Part shown: one piece after another, positions 1 through 8,321 of the stretch | Position numbering within the stretch: the stretch's first letter is position 1 | How the letters are laid out: each line of letters begins with the position of its first letter | Source of the DNA: Poteriospumella lacustris | Taxonomy: Eukaryota; Sar; Chrysophyceae; Chromulinales; Dinobryaceae | Assembly (NCBI GenBank): GCA_008000375.1 | Contig: SMOI01000108.1 | Location: 22,396 to 86,395 of the forward strand | Length of the DNA stretch: 64,000 bases | Direction: 5' to 3' | Program-made: the position numbers and the translations under genes | Notes under the pieces: generated by a model | Database searches by the model: none | What the model was told of the DNA's origin: nothing | The model's input: only the letters and a program-made list of their open reading frames with translations

Positions 1-1084
1 TCAACTGCAGCTGCTTCGACGTTACCAGATCCTCCGGCACGGTCAACGCCTTCTTCGACATGTTGCCGTACGTCACCAGCGTGCCCTTGGGGGCCAACAC
101 GCGCGCCAGATCCACGCCCGACTCGCCGCCCACACAGTTCAACGCCAAGCCGATCGGAGGCAAGTCCTTCAAGATCTCCAACGAGCCGGCGCTGCCCAAG
201 TACTCGTCCGTGATGTTGATGTCGCCACCCAAGTTCTCCAACAGACGCAGCGTGTTGCCCACCTCCGGACGATCTTCCCGGATGACGTTGATCGTCTTGA
301 CGCCCATTTCACGGGCCAACTGAATAACTGCCATGCCCACCATACTGTTCGCGCCATTTTGGATGATCCAGTCGCCGGGCTTCAGGCTCTTGAAGTCGCG
401 CAACATGCGGTACGCCGTCGACGGGTTGATCAACAGCGACGACGCATACGCCGCCGGAATGTCGTTCGGGACCTTGATCATGTCCGCGGCCTTCGCCGTC
501 GCAACCTGACGCCACGTTCCGAACGGAGCGTTCCCCGGAACGACCCAGTCGCCCTTCGACAGACCCTTCACATTGGCACCGGCCGCCACCACCTCCGCCA
601 CACCTTCGTTACCGCCGAACGCAGGCAACGCGGGCTTCACGCCGTACACACCCTCCGCCTGAACAACCACAACAACACAACCACATGGACAAACAAGGCG
701 GTCAACTCCAAGGTCTCCGTGCACGCCAGCGGCGGCGATGACATCACATCGACAACACTTACAATGTTGAAGTCCGACGGGTTGATCGGCGCCGCCAAAA
801 ACTTCAACGACACCTCGTCCGCCTCCAAGCGCTTGTTCACGACCGCCGCATCCAGCTGCTCCAATCTACATCATCGCAAACACAACAGACACAGCACCAC
901 CCTCGCGGTCAACGACACGTCCTTCGCGATGCTCTCACCCACACACAACTGTCTGTACATACTTGAAGACTTTCTCCGCCGGACCGTTCTCATGGAAGCG
1001 AACACCAAGAGCCAAGTTGCGGGTCGCACCGAGGCGCGTCGAGGCAAGTGTGCTGCCGATGAATCGTGAGCTCCGAGACAACAT
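1..1084 (-). CDS. MECR: Mitochondrial trans-2-enoyl-CoA reductase (MECR/Etr1-type), 3' end beyond window
   Basis: Last step of mitochondrial type II fatty-acid synthesis: NADPH-dependent reduction of trans-2-enoyl thioesters. Three exons: 963-1084, 763-865 and 658 down to the window edge, with introns of 97 nt (866-962) and 104 nt (659-762), both GT-AG. The spliced protein starts at the ATG at 1084 with a basic, Ser/Arg-rich stretch lacking acids (MLSRSSRFIGSTLASTRLG), a typical mitochondrial targeting peptide. Family landmarks follow: AAPINPSDFNI, PAFGGNEGVAEV, GDWVVPGNAPFGTWR, GDWIIQNGANSMVG (cofactor-binding turn) and LNCVGGESG. About 294 residues are present of a usual 360-390, so the C-terminal end lies to the left. 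A zinc alcohol dehydrogenase is unlikely because the NPSD and GNEG signatures are those of MECR. Its codon use and short introns are like those of other housekeeping genes in the window. Confidence 0.9.
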
Positions 1085-1407
1085 GGTCACTGATTGATGC
1101 AAATCGGATGAGGAATCTGGATGCCACCAATTAGGTCAGAGCGAAAAGAACTATCGCCGTGCGGTGGTTCGATCAATCCAGTCCAACACACCGTCCGAAA
1201 GCCGAAACTATTCCGTAACGAGAAGAGCTCCGAAACAAGCAGCGGCGGCGTCGCAGACAGCGACGCTTTGTCCTCTTCGGCGCTGTGTCGAGACACGATG
1301 CGGGACGCAAACCCTGCGGAACTCTGAGATGGTCTGGGTCGGCAAACCGGCGTTTCACTTCTTGTTGTTCTCCTGCTGGCGGATATGTAGTGTCCAGAAG
1401 AAATGGC
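1085..1407. other. Intergenic region, divergent MECR / DUF285 gene
   Basis: Short open frames exist on both strands but none resembles a protein family. The region should hold the MECR promoter and the 5' flank of the DUF285 gene. The part from about 1351 is also duplicated downstream near 2422. Confidence 0.4.
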
Positions 1408-2293
1408 ATGCAGTTCAAGAACTGGTTTACAAAAGAAGAAATTCTGACTCGGATTGCCATGCGTCGCTGCGATTTGTTCCATCTTGTGGACTTGTGTCTA
1501 CTTCGGCATGCCGACGTGCATGGTCAACATGTGTTACCGTACGGCTTGCGTCAACTAATCAAAGCTTTCCTGGGGGCCTTGGACAATGCCAGCATCCGTA
1601 CGGCGGTGAAGCTTTGGGTAGAGAATCCAGAAAAAGCTTTTGACTTGTACGGTCACATCTCATTGTGGGACACCCATCGCGTAACCGATATGAGCAGGTT
1701 GTTCGGTGCTCAACGATCGTTCAATGACGACATCAGTGGATGGGACGTGTCCCAAGTTACAACGATGCGAGACATGTTTGTCTTTGCCGAATCCTTCAAT
1801 CAGCCTATCGGCACATGGAATACCGCCAAGGTGTCCGACATGAGCGGTCTCTTCTATGAGGCAGTTCAACCAGCCATTGGACGGGTGGGATGTGTCGTCG
1901 GTACAGACCATGCGATTGATGTTTGGCGGAGCGAAAGCATTCAATCAGCCGTTATCGACGTGGTGTACATCGTTGGTGACAGAGATGTATTCAATGTTTG
2001 CAGGTACTCGTTCGTTTGACCAGCCTTTAGAGAACTGGGACGTCTCTCGGGTACAAAATATGGCCCACATGTTCGACGATGCAAGTGCTTTCAACCAGCC
2101 ACTGGATCGTTGGAATCTTGTCGCGGTGACCAATATCACGAAGATGTTTAATCGGGCAGAGGTGTTCAGCCAGCCGCTGCTCTCATGGGATGTTGCGGCA
2201 ATCGCACATAAAACCGATGTCTTTGCCGATGCCGTCGCCTTCCAACAACCTGAGACCATGGCGAAGTGGCGTGCCGCGGGCTATATAGGGTAG
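1408..2293 (+). pseudogene. DUF285 (BspA-like) repeat protein gene with a frameshift
   Basis: Contains about seven 25-residue DUF285 repeats of the form FNQPLxxWDVSxVxxMxxMF, a leucine-rich-like repeat family known from bacterial surface proteins and expanded in several algae, oomycetes and other protists. The N-terminal part (from MQFKNWFTKEEIL) holds a leader region and ends in YGHISLWDTHRVTDMS, the usual lead-in to the repeats. The reading frame breaks near 1853-1860: repeats before it are in frame 1, repeats after it in frame 2, and about two residues of the repeat are lost there, consistent with a small deletion (5 nt would restore repeat length). The first in-frame ATG is at 1408; upstream in-frame codons are non-ATG. 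No signal peptide is evident. It could be a recent pseudogene or an assembly error in a live gene. Confidence 0.75.
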
Positions 2294-2716
2294 TCTACAG
2301 ACGCAGTGTTAGGCAGGATGCGGGACTGCGGTGACCCGATTGATTTTGCGTTGAGCCATGCCTCCCTTTGGACAACAAATGCCACGCGAGGCACACTTGG
2401 TAGACATGCGTCATCGCCGCCTTTCACTGTTCTACTGGCCACCGGAACCCTATCGATCTATGGCACTGTTCAAGAAGTTCTTCTTTTCATTTTACAAAAG
2501 AATAAATTCTGACCCGGATTGCTATGGCACACACTGCGAGCGCTAGTTTGTTTATCCGAAGTGATGGGAATTAATATTTATCGTGCCCATTTCAGACAAA
2601 GAAAGCGTTTCCGTGTTACATTGTGGATAACATAAGGGATATATGTACATTGTGAGTAATACATACATTGTGACACATGTACACAGAAAACTCCTCATGA
2701 AGTCATCGTGCGACTG
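2294..2716. other. Intergenic region with DUF285 remnant
   Basis: Apart from the duplicated fragment listed separately, no gene is seen. The 3' half is AT-rich with repeated short words around acattgtg and probably holds the 3' end of the RING gene on the other strand. Confidence 0.4.
2422..2526 (+). repeat. Degraded copy of the DUF285 gene 5' end
   Basis: This stretch aligns by eye with 1352-1456. Shared words include tttcact, gttct-ctggc, atggca, gttcaag, tttacaaaag, aaattctgac and cggattgc. It matches the region just upstream of and including the start of the DUF285 gene, after which similarity stops. It is best read as the remnant of a second family member or a partial tandem duplication. 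Confidence 0.6.
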
Positions 2717-3616
2717 TCAACGATGAAGTCCATTCTGTCGCCGAAGAACGATTTTTTGACCTTTTGATAATCGTGCAAACATATCCCTACTCATCTTGAA
2801 GGTGCTCTGGAAGTCATCAGCAGAGAGATACGACTCCAGTCGTTTAGGGTCGACACCAACCGGTAACGTCGGCGACTTCAGCAGTTGGAGAGGGAAAACA
2901 ATGACATCAGATGACGAAGGCGAACCAGTTAAAGACGGAGACGGTGATAGCGTTGGCGGTTGCAGTGGCAGTGGCGGAGCTGTTCGTACTGTTTGTGGTG
3001 GCGGCGGGTGCTGAGATCTTCTTGGGACAATGGGAGGCCGTCCTGGTGGATCTGACAAGGTGGACGATGAACTGACTGTGTTTCCATGATTGCGCGCCGG
3101 CCGCCAAGTAAATGCGGTGGTTGATGGTCGGTAGTTCAGTCTGGCATTAAGGCGGACTCTTTCTGCATCAATTCTTGGTCTGTCAATTGCTCTACCAGGT
3201 GGCTGTCTTGGGCTCACAACAGAAGTTGATCTCGCAACGGTTGCTGTAGCAATAGGCTTCGATGAAGTGGTTATTTTCACATCCTTAGTATCTTCTGGTG
3301 GTTTGGGCGACGGGAAACATAGCTTCCATGATGAAAACGGCCGTCGACACAGAGGGCACCACCTAATATTCACCATCTCAATGCACGCTTCATGATAAAT
3401 ATGAGTGCATGCATGTGTGGAGTCGTAGTTGTGTAAGGAAATCATGTCCTTTTGGTATATGATCTCCAAGCATATAGCGCATTCCTGAAAATCATCCAGA
3501 GTCTCGGAGGCATTCTTTGTTCCCTCTTCATCATCGGGGTGGACCTCTTTGATCTCTTCTGAGTTCACGGTCTCATTGGTTGAGAGCGACGTCTCTCCGA
3601 TTTGATCCAACTCCAT
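2717..3616 (-). CDS. RING-H2 finger protein with C-terminal villin-headpiece-like domain
   Basis: Predicted 299 residues from the ATG at 3616 (a GTG-led extension upstream is not used). A RING-H2 finger lies near residues 47-95: CAIC, then CTHIYHEAC, then CPLC, giving the C3H2C3 zinc ligands of an E3 ubiquitin ligase. The middle is a Pro/Ser/Arg-rich linker. Residues about 237-287 read VDPKRLESYLSADDFQ and FKMSRDMFARL, the pattern of the villin headpiece, an F-actin-binding fold. The headpiece Trp in the usual LPKWK motif is replaced (LSKGQ), so actin binding may be weakened. It is a paralogue of the gene at 5950-6513 and sits head-to-head with the GHKL-nucleotidyltransferase gene. The role (ubiquitin ligation directed to an actin-like partner) is inference. 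Confidence 0.8.
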   Translation of the reverse strand: MELDQIGETSLSTNETVNSEEIKEVHPDDEEGTKNASETLDDFQECAICLEIIYQKDMISLHNYDSTHACTHIYHEACIEMVNIRWCPLCRRPFSSWKLCFPSPKPPEDTKDVKITTSSKPIATATVARSTSVVSPRQPPGRAIDRPRIDAERVRLNARLNYRPSTTAFTWRPARNHGNTVSSSSTLSDPPGRPPIVPRRSQHPPPPQTVRTAPPLPLQPPTLSPSPSLTGSPSSSDVIVFPLQLLKSPTLPVGVDPKRLESYLSADDFQSTFKMSRDMFARLSKGQKIVLRRQNGLHR

Positions 3617-3955
3617 CCTTTTCTTGCCCACAGTTTAATCCTCTTATAGAAGCATCATCACAAGAAACATCTGTTATGTGTATGCGAACAAAGGTTGAAC
3701 AAAGGTCGAACAGATGGTTCACCAGCAACAACGCTGGCGATTCCCAGCACAGCTGACTCCACATAGGAAACTACCTAAAGTAAGCCTTCTTTAATGAATG
3801 ACGCCAAAATAAGCCCTTTGTATCTATCCCAAATCTCTTCTCTCACTCACTCACACCACAAAGTATCCCCGATTGATTCCATATGATTATCATAGGTCAT
3901 TCAGATTCCACAGTATCGTGTATTGTTATTAATAGAAGAGAGTTCTTGATTCGAG
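3617..3955. promoter_or_regulatory. Shared divergent upstream region
   Basis: This 339-bp gap separates the divergent starts of the RING-headpiece gene (minus) and the GHKL-nucleotidyltransferase gene (plus), so it should hold both promoters. It has AT-rich stretches and runs such as ctcactcactcac, but I recognise no specific binding site. Confidence 0.45.
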
Positions 3956-5863
3956 ATGGCATTTCAGTTTGACCAGCAATACTTTGGAGAGCCCATTCCA
4001 TTGAATATTGGGAAGGCACTCCATGAGAACAACTCGTTAAAGCATGCTTTCTACGAAGTCCTTGCGAACGCTTTGGATGGAGGAGCAGGACAAAAGCCTC
4101 GTATTGAGTTCGATGACGAAACAAACACCGTCACCATCAGGAATGAAGGCCATGTGATCAAGCCCGAGCACTTCAGAGTTGGCTCCGGTAAAAATCCTCA
4201 AAGTATTCATGGTCAGCATGGATTTGGAATGAAGGACTATATTGCGACATTCACGAGATTTGGTTGCGAGGTTGACATAAAGAGTGGCGGACTGCGGTAC
4301 TCCTTCGAATTGAAACTTGGACCTCTCGGAGAAGTGGTGTTCCTAACCGTTTTGCCGCGCGAAGACGGTCATGACACCGTTGTTGCAATAAAAGGCCCGC
4401 TACATCTCATTGATTTGAGTGATGAGTTCGAAACTGCTAAAGGGAAGTTCTTGGCGTTTCTCGACGTGGTTCCTCTGTTGAAGAGTAGTCGTCTCTGTCT
4501 CGACGTGTACCCGTTGGAAGGCCACAAGAGGAAACTCGATTACATTTTCGTTAACGGTGCCCAAAAGACGGTTTCCAATTACAAGTTGAGCTTCATTTAC
4601 AATTTCAAGAGAATCAGCGACAAGGATAGAAAGCTGATCGGTCTGGAACACGACGCGAAATTCAAGCAAATGCAGATCTTCCAGGACTTGAAGACTTTTG
4701 TTTTGGAGCATCGAGACTTGGAGTACCAACCATATTCATTAGAACAGGTATGGGTAAAGTCTGCTGAACAGGCAGAGCAGGCAGAAAAGCTTGCCAACAG
4801 TGTCGCTGTCAGCACGGCAGCTGCAAGAACCGTTGGGGCCGTCTCTCTCCCTTCGTACACGTCCGTAGTCCCTTCTATTACCGCCGAAGCTAGCATTCCC
4901 ATTCCACCGCCTTCGTGTCCATTCAAAGCTGTCGGTAAATCATCCTTCTGCCGACAAGTGAAACCCCATTTCAGCAACGTCTTGTTGGGGCTAGACAGAC
5001 TATTGGCAGATAGAGTTTTGATGCTATCACCATCGCCAGACTACTACACTCTGTGCCGACGCTTAGCGAACCGCTTCATGAGTCACATTAAGGATTTAGA
5101 CGGCGTGGAGAGTGTGCAGCTTGTGGGATCTCTTTCACGACAAGTTGGTTTGGTTGGTACCATGGACATCGATCTGTTGGTGGTGAAGAAGCCGGAGCGT
5201 GAAGGGAATGAGAGTGCCAGTGCCGAAACAGTCAATGTACCGTCGCTTATCAAGGAAAGATTACTTGAAAATGAACCAGCGTTGGAGGTTTACTTGGAAT
5301 CGGAGAAACTGATCAAGTTCATCTTCGATGCGGTGCATGTTGACGTTGTCATTGTGGAGAGTGTCGACACGAGAGCCATCCAACAGTTCACTGCCCCCAT
5401 CCAAATTGCAAAGTTCTACAATGGCAGATATCCAAATGATGTATCGGTTGTTGCTGCGATGAAGTTTCTCCTCAGTCACGTCAAGCCGTTGATTTCAGAG
5501 AATCAACTGAAGTCAGTGATACTGGAGTTCATCGTCTGGAATGAGCGAGAAGAAATGATATCGGAAGAGGGATGGTCCGAACGACACTTGACGCCTGCTG
5601 AGGAAACGCGAGAGCTATTCTACCGCTGCGTGACGTTTGTTTTGTCCTCGTATTCGGTCCCAAAACGATTTTCGAAATGGGAAACGATTCTGCGGAAAGC
5701 GGCAGTCTGTCTAGAAGAACCATACCCTGAGGATACCTCGCTTCTAGCATTCAATGCCGACAGTATTCGGGGCTTTGCACGAGCCCTCTGTGTTGAGGAA
5801 GACTACAGTTATTGCGGCGGAGGTCGAGGCGGCCGTGTCAGATACAATGGGCGTGTGTGGTAA
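3956..5863 (+). CDS. GHKL (HSP90/MORC-like) ATPase fused to a CD-NTase/OAS-like nucleotidyltransferase
   Basis: Intronless, 635 residues, ATG at 3956. Residues about 20-210 carry GHKL ATPase boxes: the N-box HAFYEVLANALDGGAG (Mg-binding Glu and Asn) and the lid/G2 region VGSGKNPQSIHGQHGFGMKD, which has the KxxxxxHGxxGxGxK pattern of MORC and HSP90-like proteins. After a linker, residues about 395-415 read LVGSLSRQVG...MDIDLLV: the GS motif followed at the right spacing by the DxD metal ligands of polymerase-beta-type nucleotidyltransferases. HVDVVIVES near 456 offers the third acidic ligand, and a helical region follows. The GS-to-DxD spacing resembles OAS1, cGAS and bacterial CD-NTases. It lies between two RING-headpiece genes, with only 86 bp to the downstream convergent one. 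A nucleotide-second-messenger or nucleic-acid-sensing defence role is inferred, not shown. The C-terminal Gly/Arg-rich tail may bind RNA. Confidence 0.8.
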   Translation: MAFQFDQQYFGEPIPLNIGKALHENNSLKHAFYEVLANALDGGAGQKPRIEFDDETNTVTIRNEGHVIKPEHFRVGSGKNPQSIHGQHGFGMKDYIATFTRFGCEVDIKSGGLRYSFELKLGPLGEVVFLTVLPREDGHDTVVAIKGPLHLIDLSDEFETAKGKFLAFLDVVPLLKSSRLCLDVYPLEGHKRKLDYIFVNGAQKTVSNYKLSFIYNFKRISDKDRKLIGLEHDAKFKQMQIFQDLKTFVLEHRDLEYQPYSLEQVWVKSAEQAEQAEKLANSVAVSTAAARTVGAVSLPSYTSVVPSITAEASIPIPPPSCPFKAVGKSSFCRQVKPHFSNVLLGLDRLLADRVLMLSPSPDYYTLCRRLANRFMSHIKDLDGVESVQLVGSLSRQVGLVGTMDIDLLVVKKPEREGNESASAETVNVPSLIKERLLENEPALEVYLESEKLIKFIFDAVHVDVVIVESVDTRAIQQFTAPIQIAKFYNGRYPNDVSVVAAMKFLLSHVKPLISENQLKSVILEFIVWNEREEMISEEGWSERHLTPAEETRELFYRCVTFVLSSYSVPKRFSKWETILRKAAVCLEEPYPEDTSLLAFNADSIRGFARALCVEEDYSYCGGGRGGRVRYNGRVW

Positions 5864-5949
5864 TAGTTCGACGATTTATTTTTAACGACCTCATAGCAAA
5901 CCGCAACAAGTCTAAGGGCAACTACATAAATAGTGTGTCCGAAGCTGTC

Positions 5950-6513
5950 TCAATACAAGTTTGCGTTCTTTTTTAGCGCATTCCGGCGCCATTTAGGTAG
6001 TCCCTGGAACCGAAGGCGATCCATTCCAAACACATCTCTAAATACTCCGTCGGTCAGGTACTCTTCTTTTCTGGTCGGATCTACGTCAAGTGGATATGAT
6101 TGTTGCAGTATGTCAAGAGAATATAAACCTGGTGTTGGTGTCGGGAATGATACAGTAGACCGATTTTCGAAGTGAGATGGAGTGTCTTGTCGGACCACTG
6201 TCACCGGTGTCGTATTGCTGGTTGTGCCAATTTGATATGGTTGAAAGGGATTTCGCCGGGTATTTGAATCGCTGCTTATAGTGCGATGTCTCGGTCGTTG
6301 ATGGCGGTTTGGCCCGACAGGAGGAGGAGGAGGGGTAGTAAAGGTGTGATAGAAACGTGCTCGACAGAGGGGGCATTTCCACGGCTTCATCATTTGCTGA
6401 ATGCACGATTCATGGAATCGGTGCTCGCAGGCAAGTTTCACTTTGTCGTAGTAGAGTTTGGCCGTTTCTTCTTCCCTCATGGGTTCCCAACAAATTGAAC
6501 ACTCTTCGTCCAT
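5950..6513 (-). CDS. RING-H2 finger protein with C-terminal villin headpiece
   Basis: 187 residues, ATG at 6513, no intron. RING-H2 at residues 5-54: CSIC, then CEHRFHESC, then CPLC. A Pro/Thr/Arg-rich linker follows. Residues about 136-187 form a textbook villin headpiece: DVDPTRKEEYLTD, FRDVFGMDRLRF and LPKWRRNALKK, keeping the Trp and Lys pair used for F-actin binding, and ending with the hydrophobic NLY in place of the usual GLF. It is a shorter paralogue of the gene at 2717-3616. It converges on the GHKL-nucleotidyltransferase gene and has a long GAC repeat about 200 bp upstream of its start. RING plus headpiece is not an arrangement I know from described E3 ligases; its substrate is unknown. 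Confidence 0.88.
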   Translation of the reverse strand: MDEECSICWEPMREEETAKLYYDKVKLACEHRFHESCIQQMMKPWKCPLCRARFYHTFTTPPPPPVGPNRHQRPRHRTISSDSNTRRNPFQPYQIGTTSNTTPVTVVRQDTPSHFENRSTVSFPTPTPGLYSLDILQQSYPLDVDPTRKEEYLTDGVFRDVFGMDRLRFQGLPKWRRNALKKNANLY

Positions 6514-6708
6514 TCTTGATTCACACTTCTGGTTTCCGCCTATACAATCGCTTGAAAGTGAATTCGTTCTTCATCTTGTTTGCTTGATCTGCACACTCCG
6601 TTATAACTTTGTCGAACATGGGAAATGTTGCCAGGAAGTTGAATTTGATTCGGCGTTTGGCCGATTGATGCACGCTGGGAGCTCGGCTGCTGCTGGGAGG
6701 AGAGAAGA
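6514..6708. other. Upstream region of the RING-headpiece gene
   Basis: Holds the 5' flank of the minus-strand RING-headpiece gene. No gene is supported here. Open frames across the neighbouring GAC tract are artefacts of the repeat. Confidence 0.4.
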
Positions 6709-6780
<72 letters not shown>

Positions 6781-6781
6781 A
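6709..6781. repeat. GAC trinucleotide microsatellite, about 24 copies
   Basis: An uninterrupted run of GAC (GTC on the minus strand) following gaagagac. In every frame it gives homopolymers (Asp, Thr, Arg, Val, Ser), which explains the spurious poly-Thr, poly-Arg and poly-Ser reading frames around it. Confidence 0.97.
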
Positions 6782-6843
6782 AATGACAAAAGTCGCCACC
6801 ATACAAATTTCCAATCTTACATTTGGATCCAATCTTACATTGG

Positions 6844-6872
6844 ATTGCCTGATACAAGGGAAAGCCCCCGCG
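6844..6872 (+). repeat. 29-nt direct repeat, left copy of the CRN cassette
   Basis: Matches 12196-12224 exactly over 29 nt (begins attgcctgatacaag, ends cccccgcg). It lies 38 bp beyond the stop of the decayed gene at 6911-7874. The right copy continues into a long palindrome; this copy does not. Together they bracket a 5.4-kb stretch whose two coding units point the same way. Confidence 0.85.
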
Positions 6873-6910
6873 TTTGCCGCGTGCATTTACGAGCAACCAG
6901 GCCAGTTGTA

Positions 6911-7874
6911 CTACGTCGTCCACTTGCGCAGGTAAGGAGGTATGTACTTGGTGAGCTGCGGCGGGAGTCCGCGCCACGCCACGGCCGTCAATGTACGAGT
7001 CGGACTTCGTGTCGTAAGACCGCACCTTCATCTCGGTCCAGTCCTTCAAGCGCCGAGGCGGCAGCGCGTCGCCCAGCGCGCCCGGTACGAGGTAGCTGGT
7101 CAATCCCTTTCAGCACGCTCTCGTGGCTGGCCGTTGGTCGGTTCGCCGCGGCCACAATGGCCACCACCTCCTCGTAACTGAGCAGGTGCTCCTTCCATTC
7201 GGGTGTGGTGACACTCTTGGCATATTGGACTTGGACCTGCGCAGCGTTCGCCAGCATGTCTAGGCGGTACGCGTCGTTGTCCGTAAAGACCACGAGCGCA
7301 GGTAGCGTGGTGCGACGCGTCGCCTGGGCCTTGAGGTGCTCAGCCACCCACGCCAGCGGGTAGCCGGGGTCGCCGGGGGATCCAAAATAAACCGACGTGC
7401 GTTTTTCGCCGGAGCCGCGGGTGACTCTTGGCACATCGGTGCGGCCGCGTAGTTACGTCCTTGTCCTTGAGGACGTAACTCTCGCCTGCTTGGTCGCCCG
7501 TGAAGTATAAACTCCCAGAACACGCCAAGCACCGCCGAAAGCATGGTCCGAGGGCCCGTGGAGAACGTGCACATCGAGCCCCACTCGGCGTTGGTACTGA
7601 GCTGCGCACACGCCTGCGGGTTGCTGCTCAGCCGGCTGGACACCATGTTGCAGATCAGCGTCAGCGTGCTGACGGGCAAGAGCTGCGGCACGCTCACAGA
7701 CAGGAAGATCAGGTTGGCCGTGCCCACCGTCGTGCTGGGGTACGTGGCCTGCTGCGTCGAGCCGAGCAGCTTCTGCAGCCCGGGGCACAGTGTGATCTGC
7801 GGGTACCGCGATAGTTCGGCTACTAAGCCCGGCTTGGAAAAAAAATGCTCCGAAATGCGGACGCATTGACGCAC
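6911..7874 (-). pseudogene. Decayed protein-coding gene, family not recognised
   Basis: Three or more overlapping open segments on the minus strand read as one protein broken by frameshifts. Segment 1 (7874 to about 7510) contains GLQKLLGSTQQATYPSTTVG and TLTLICNMVSSRLSSNPQA. Segment 2 (about 7430-7110) contains SPGDPGYPLAWVAEHLKAQ, LPALVVFTDNDAYRLDML and EEVVAIVAAANRP. Segment 3 (about 7100-7015) contains ALGDALPPRRLKDWTEMKV. A last segment ends WRGLPPQLTKYIPPYLRKW before a TAG at 6911. Composition is protein-like throughout, unlike random frames. A short palindrome lies near 7450-7480 at one of the breaks. Its position next to the CRN NTPase gene, in the same orientation and inside the same pair of direct repeats, suggests another effector or mobile-element gene. 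Introns could explain one break but not all. Confidence 0.55.
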
Positions 7875-8321
7875 ACCATGCCGTAGCGTCTATAGATATC
7901 GCTGGAATAAGGGTTCACGGATCTCGCTGCGAGTGAGCCAAAGCAGTTGGAACAGCAGGACGACAGGAAATGACCATCGTCGTGCCGGTACGACTGGGCC
8001 AACGAGTGTTGACGGACACAGTGGTGGGCGGGTTCACCGTTTGGGCGGCGGATCTCCCTTCACCGCACTGGGCAGTGGTGCCAGACGTCGTCCAATGTAG
8101 AGGAGATGCAGTTGAATTACATATAGATGGAACGATTGATGTCAACAAAATTGATATATGGCGTGTGGCATGAAACAGGTAAATCAATGTCCTTGGCAAT
8201 AGGGATACCAGCAGGCATGCGGAGATCCTGCTGGTCCTCATGTGCATATGTCCGTCGTGAGACCTACGCAACGTCGAGCTACGCGACGAGCTCCAGAAGG
8301 CGACCATTCTCATGCACATTC
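7875..8321. other. Gene-free stretch between the decayed gene and the CRN gene
   Basis: No convincing reading frame. It is less GC-rich than its flanks and may hold the CRN terminator region and the missing 5' part of the decayed gene. Confidence 0.35.

Noticed and set aside
6601-7103. Poly-Arg, poly-Ser and poly-Val proteins across the GAC repeat
   Set aside because: Homopolymers produced by a trinucleotide microsatellite read in different frames.
7970-8173. Short plus-strand open frame beside the CRN gene
   Set aside because: 67 residues with no family features, no good upstream signal and overlap with an equally open minus-strand frame.
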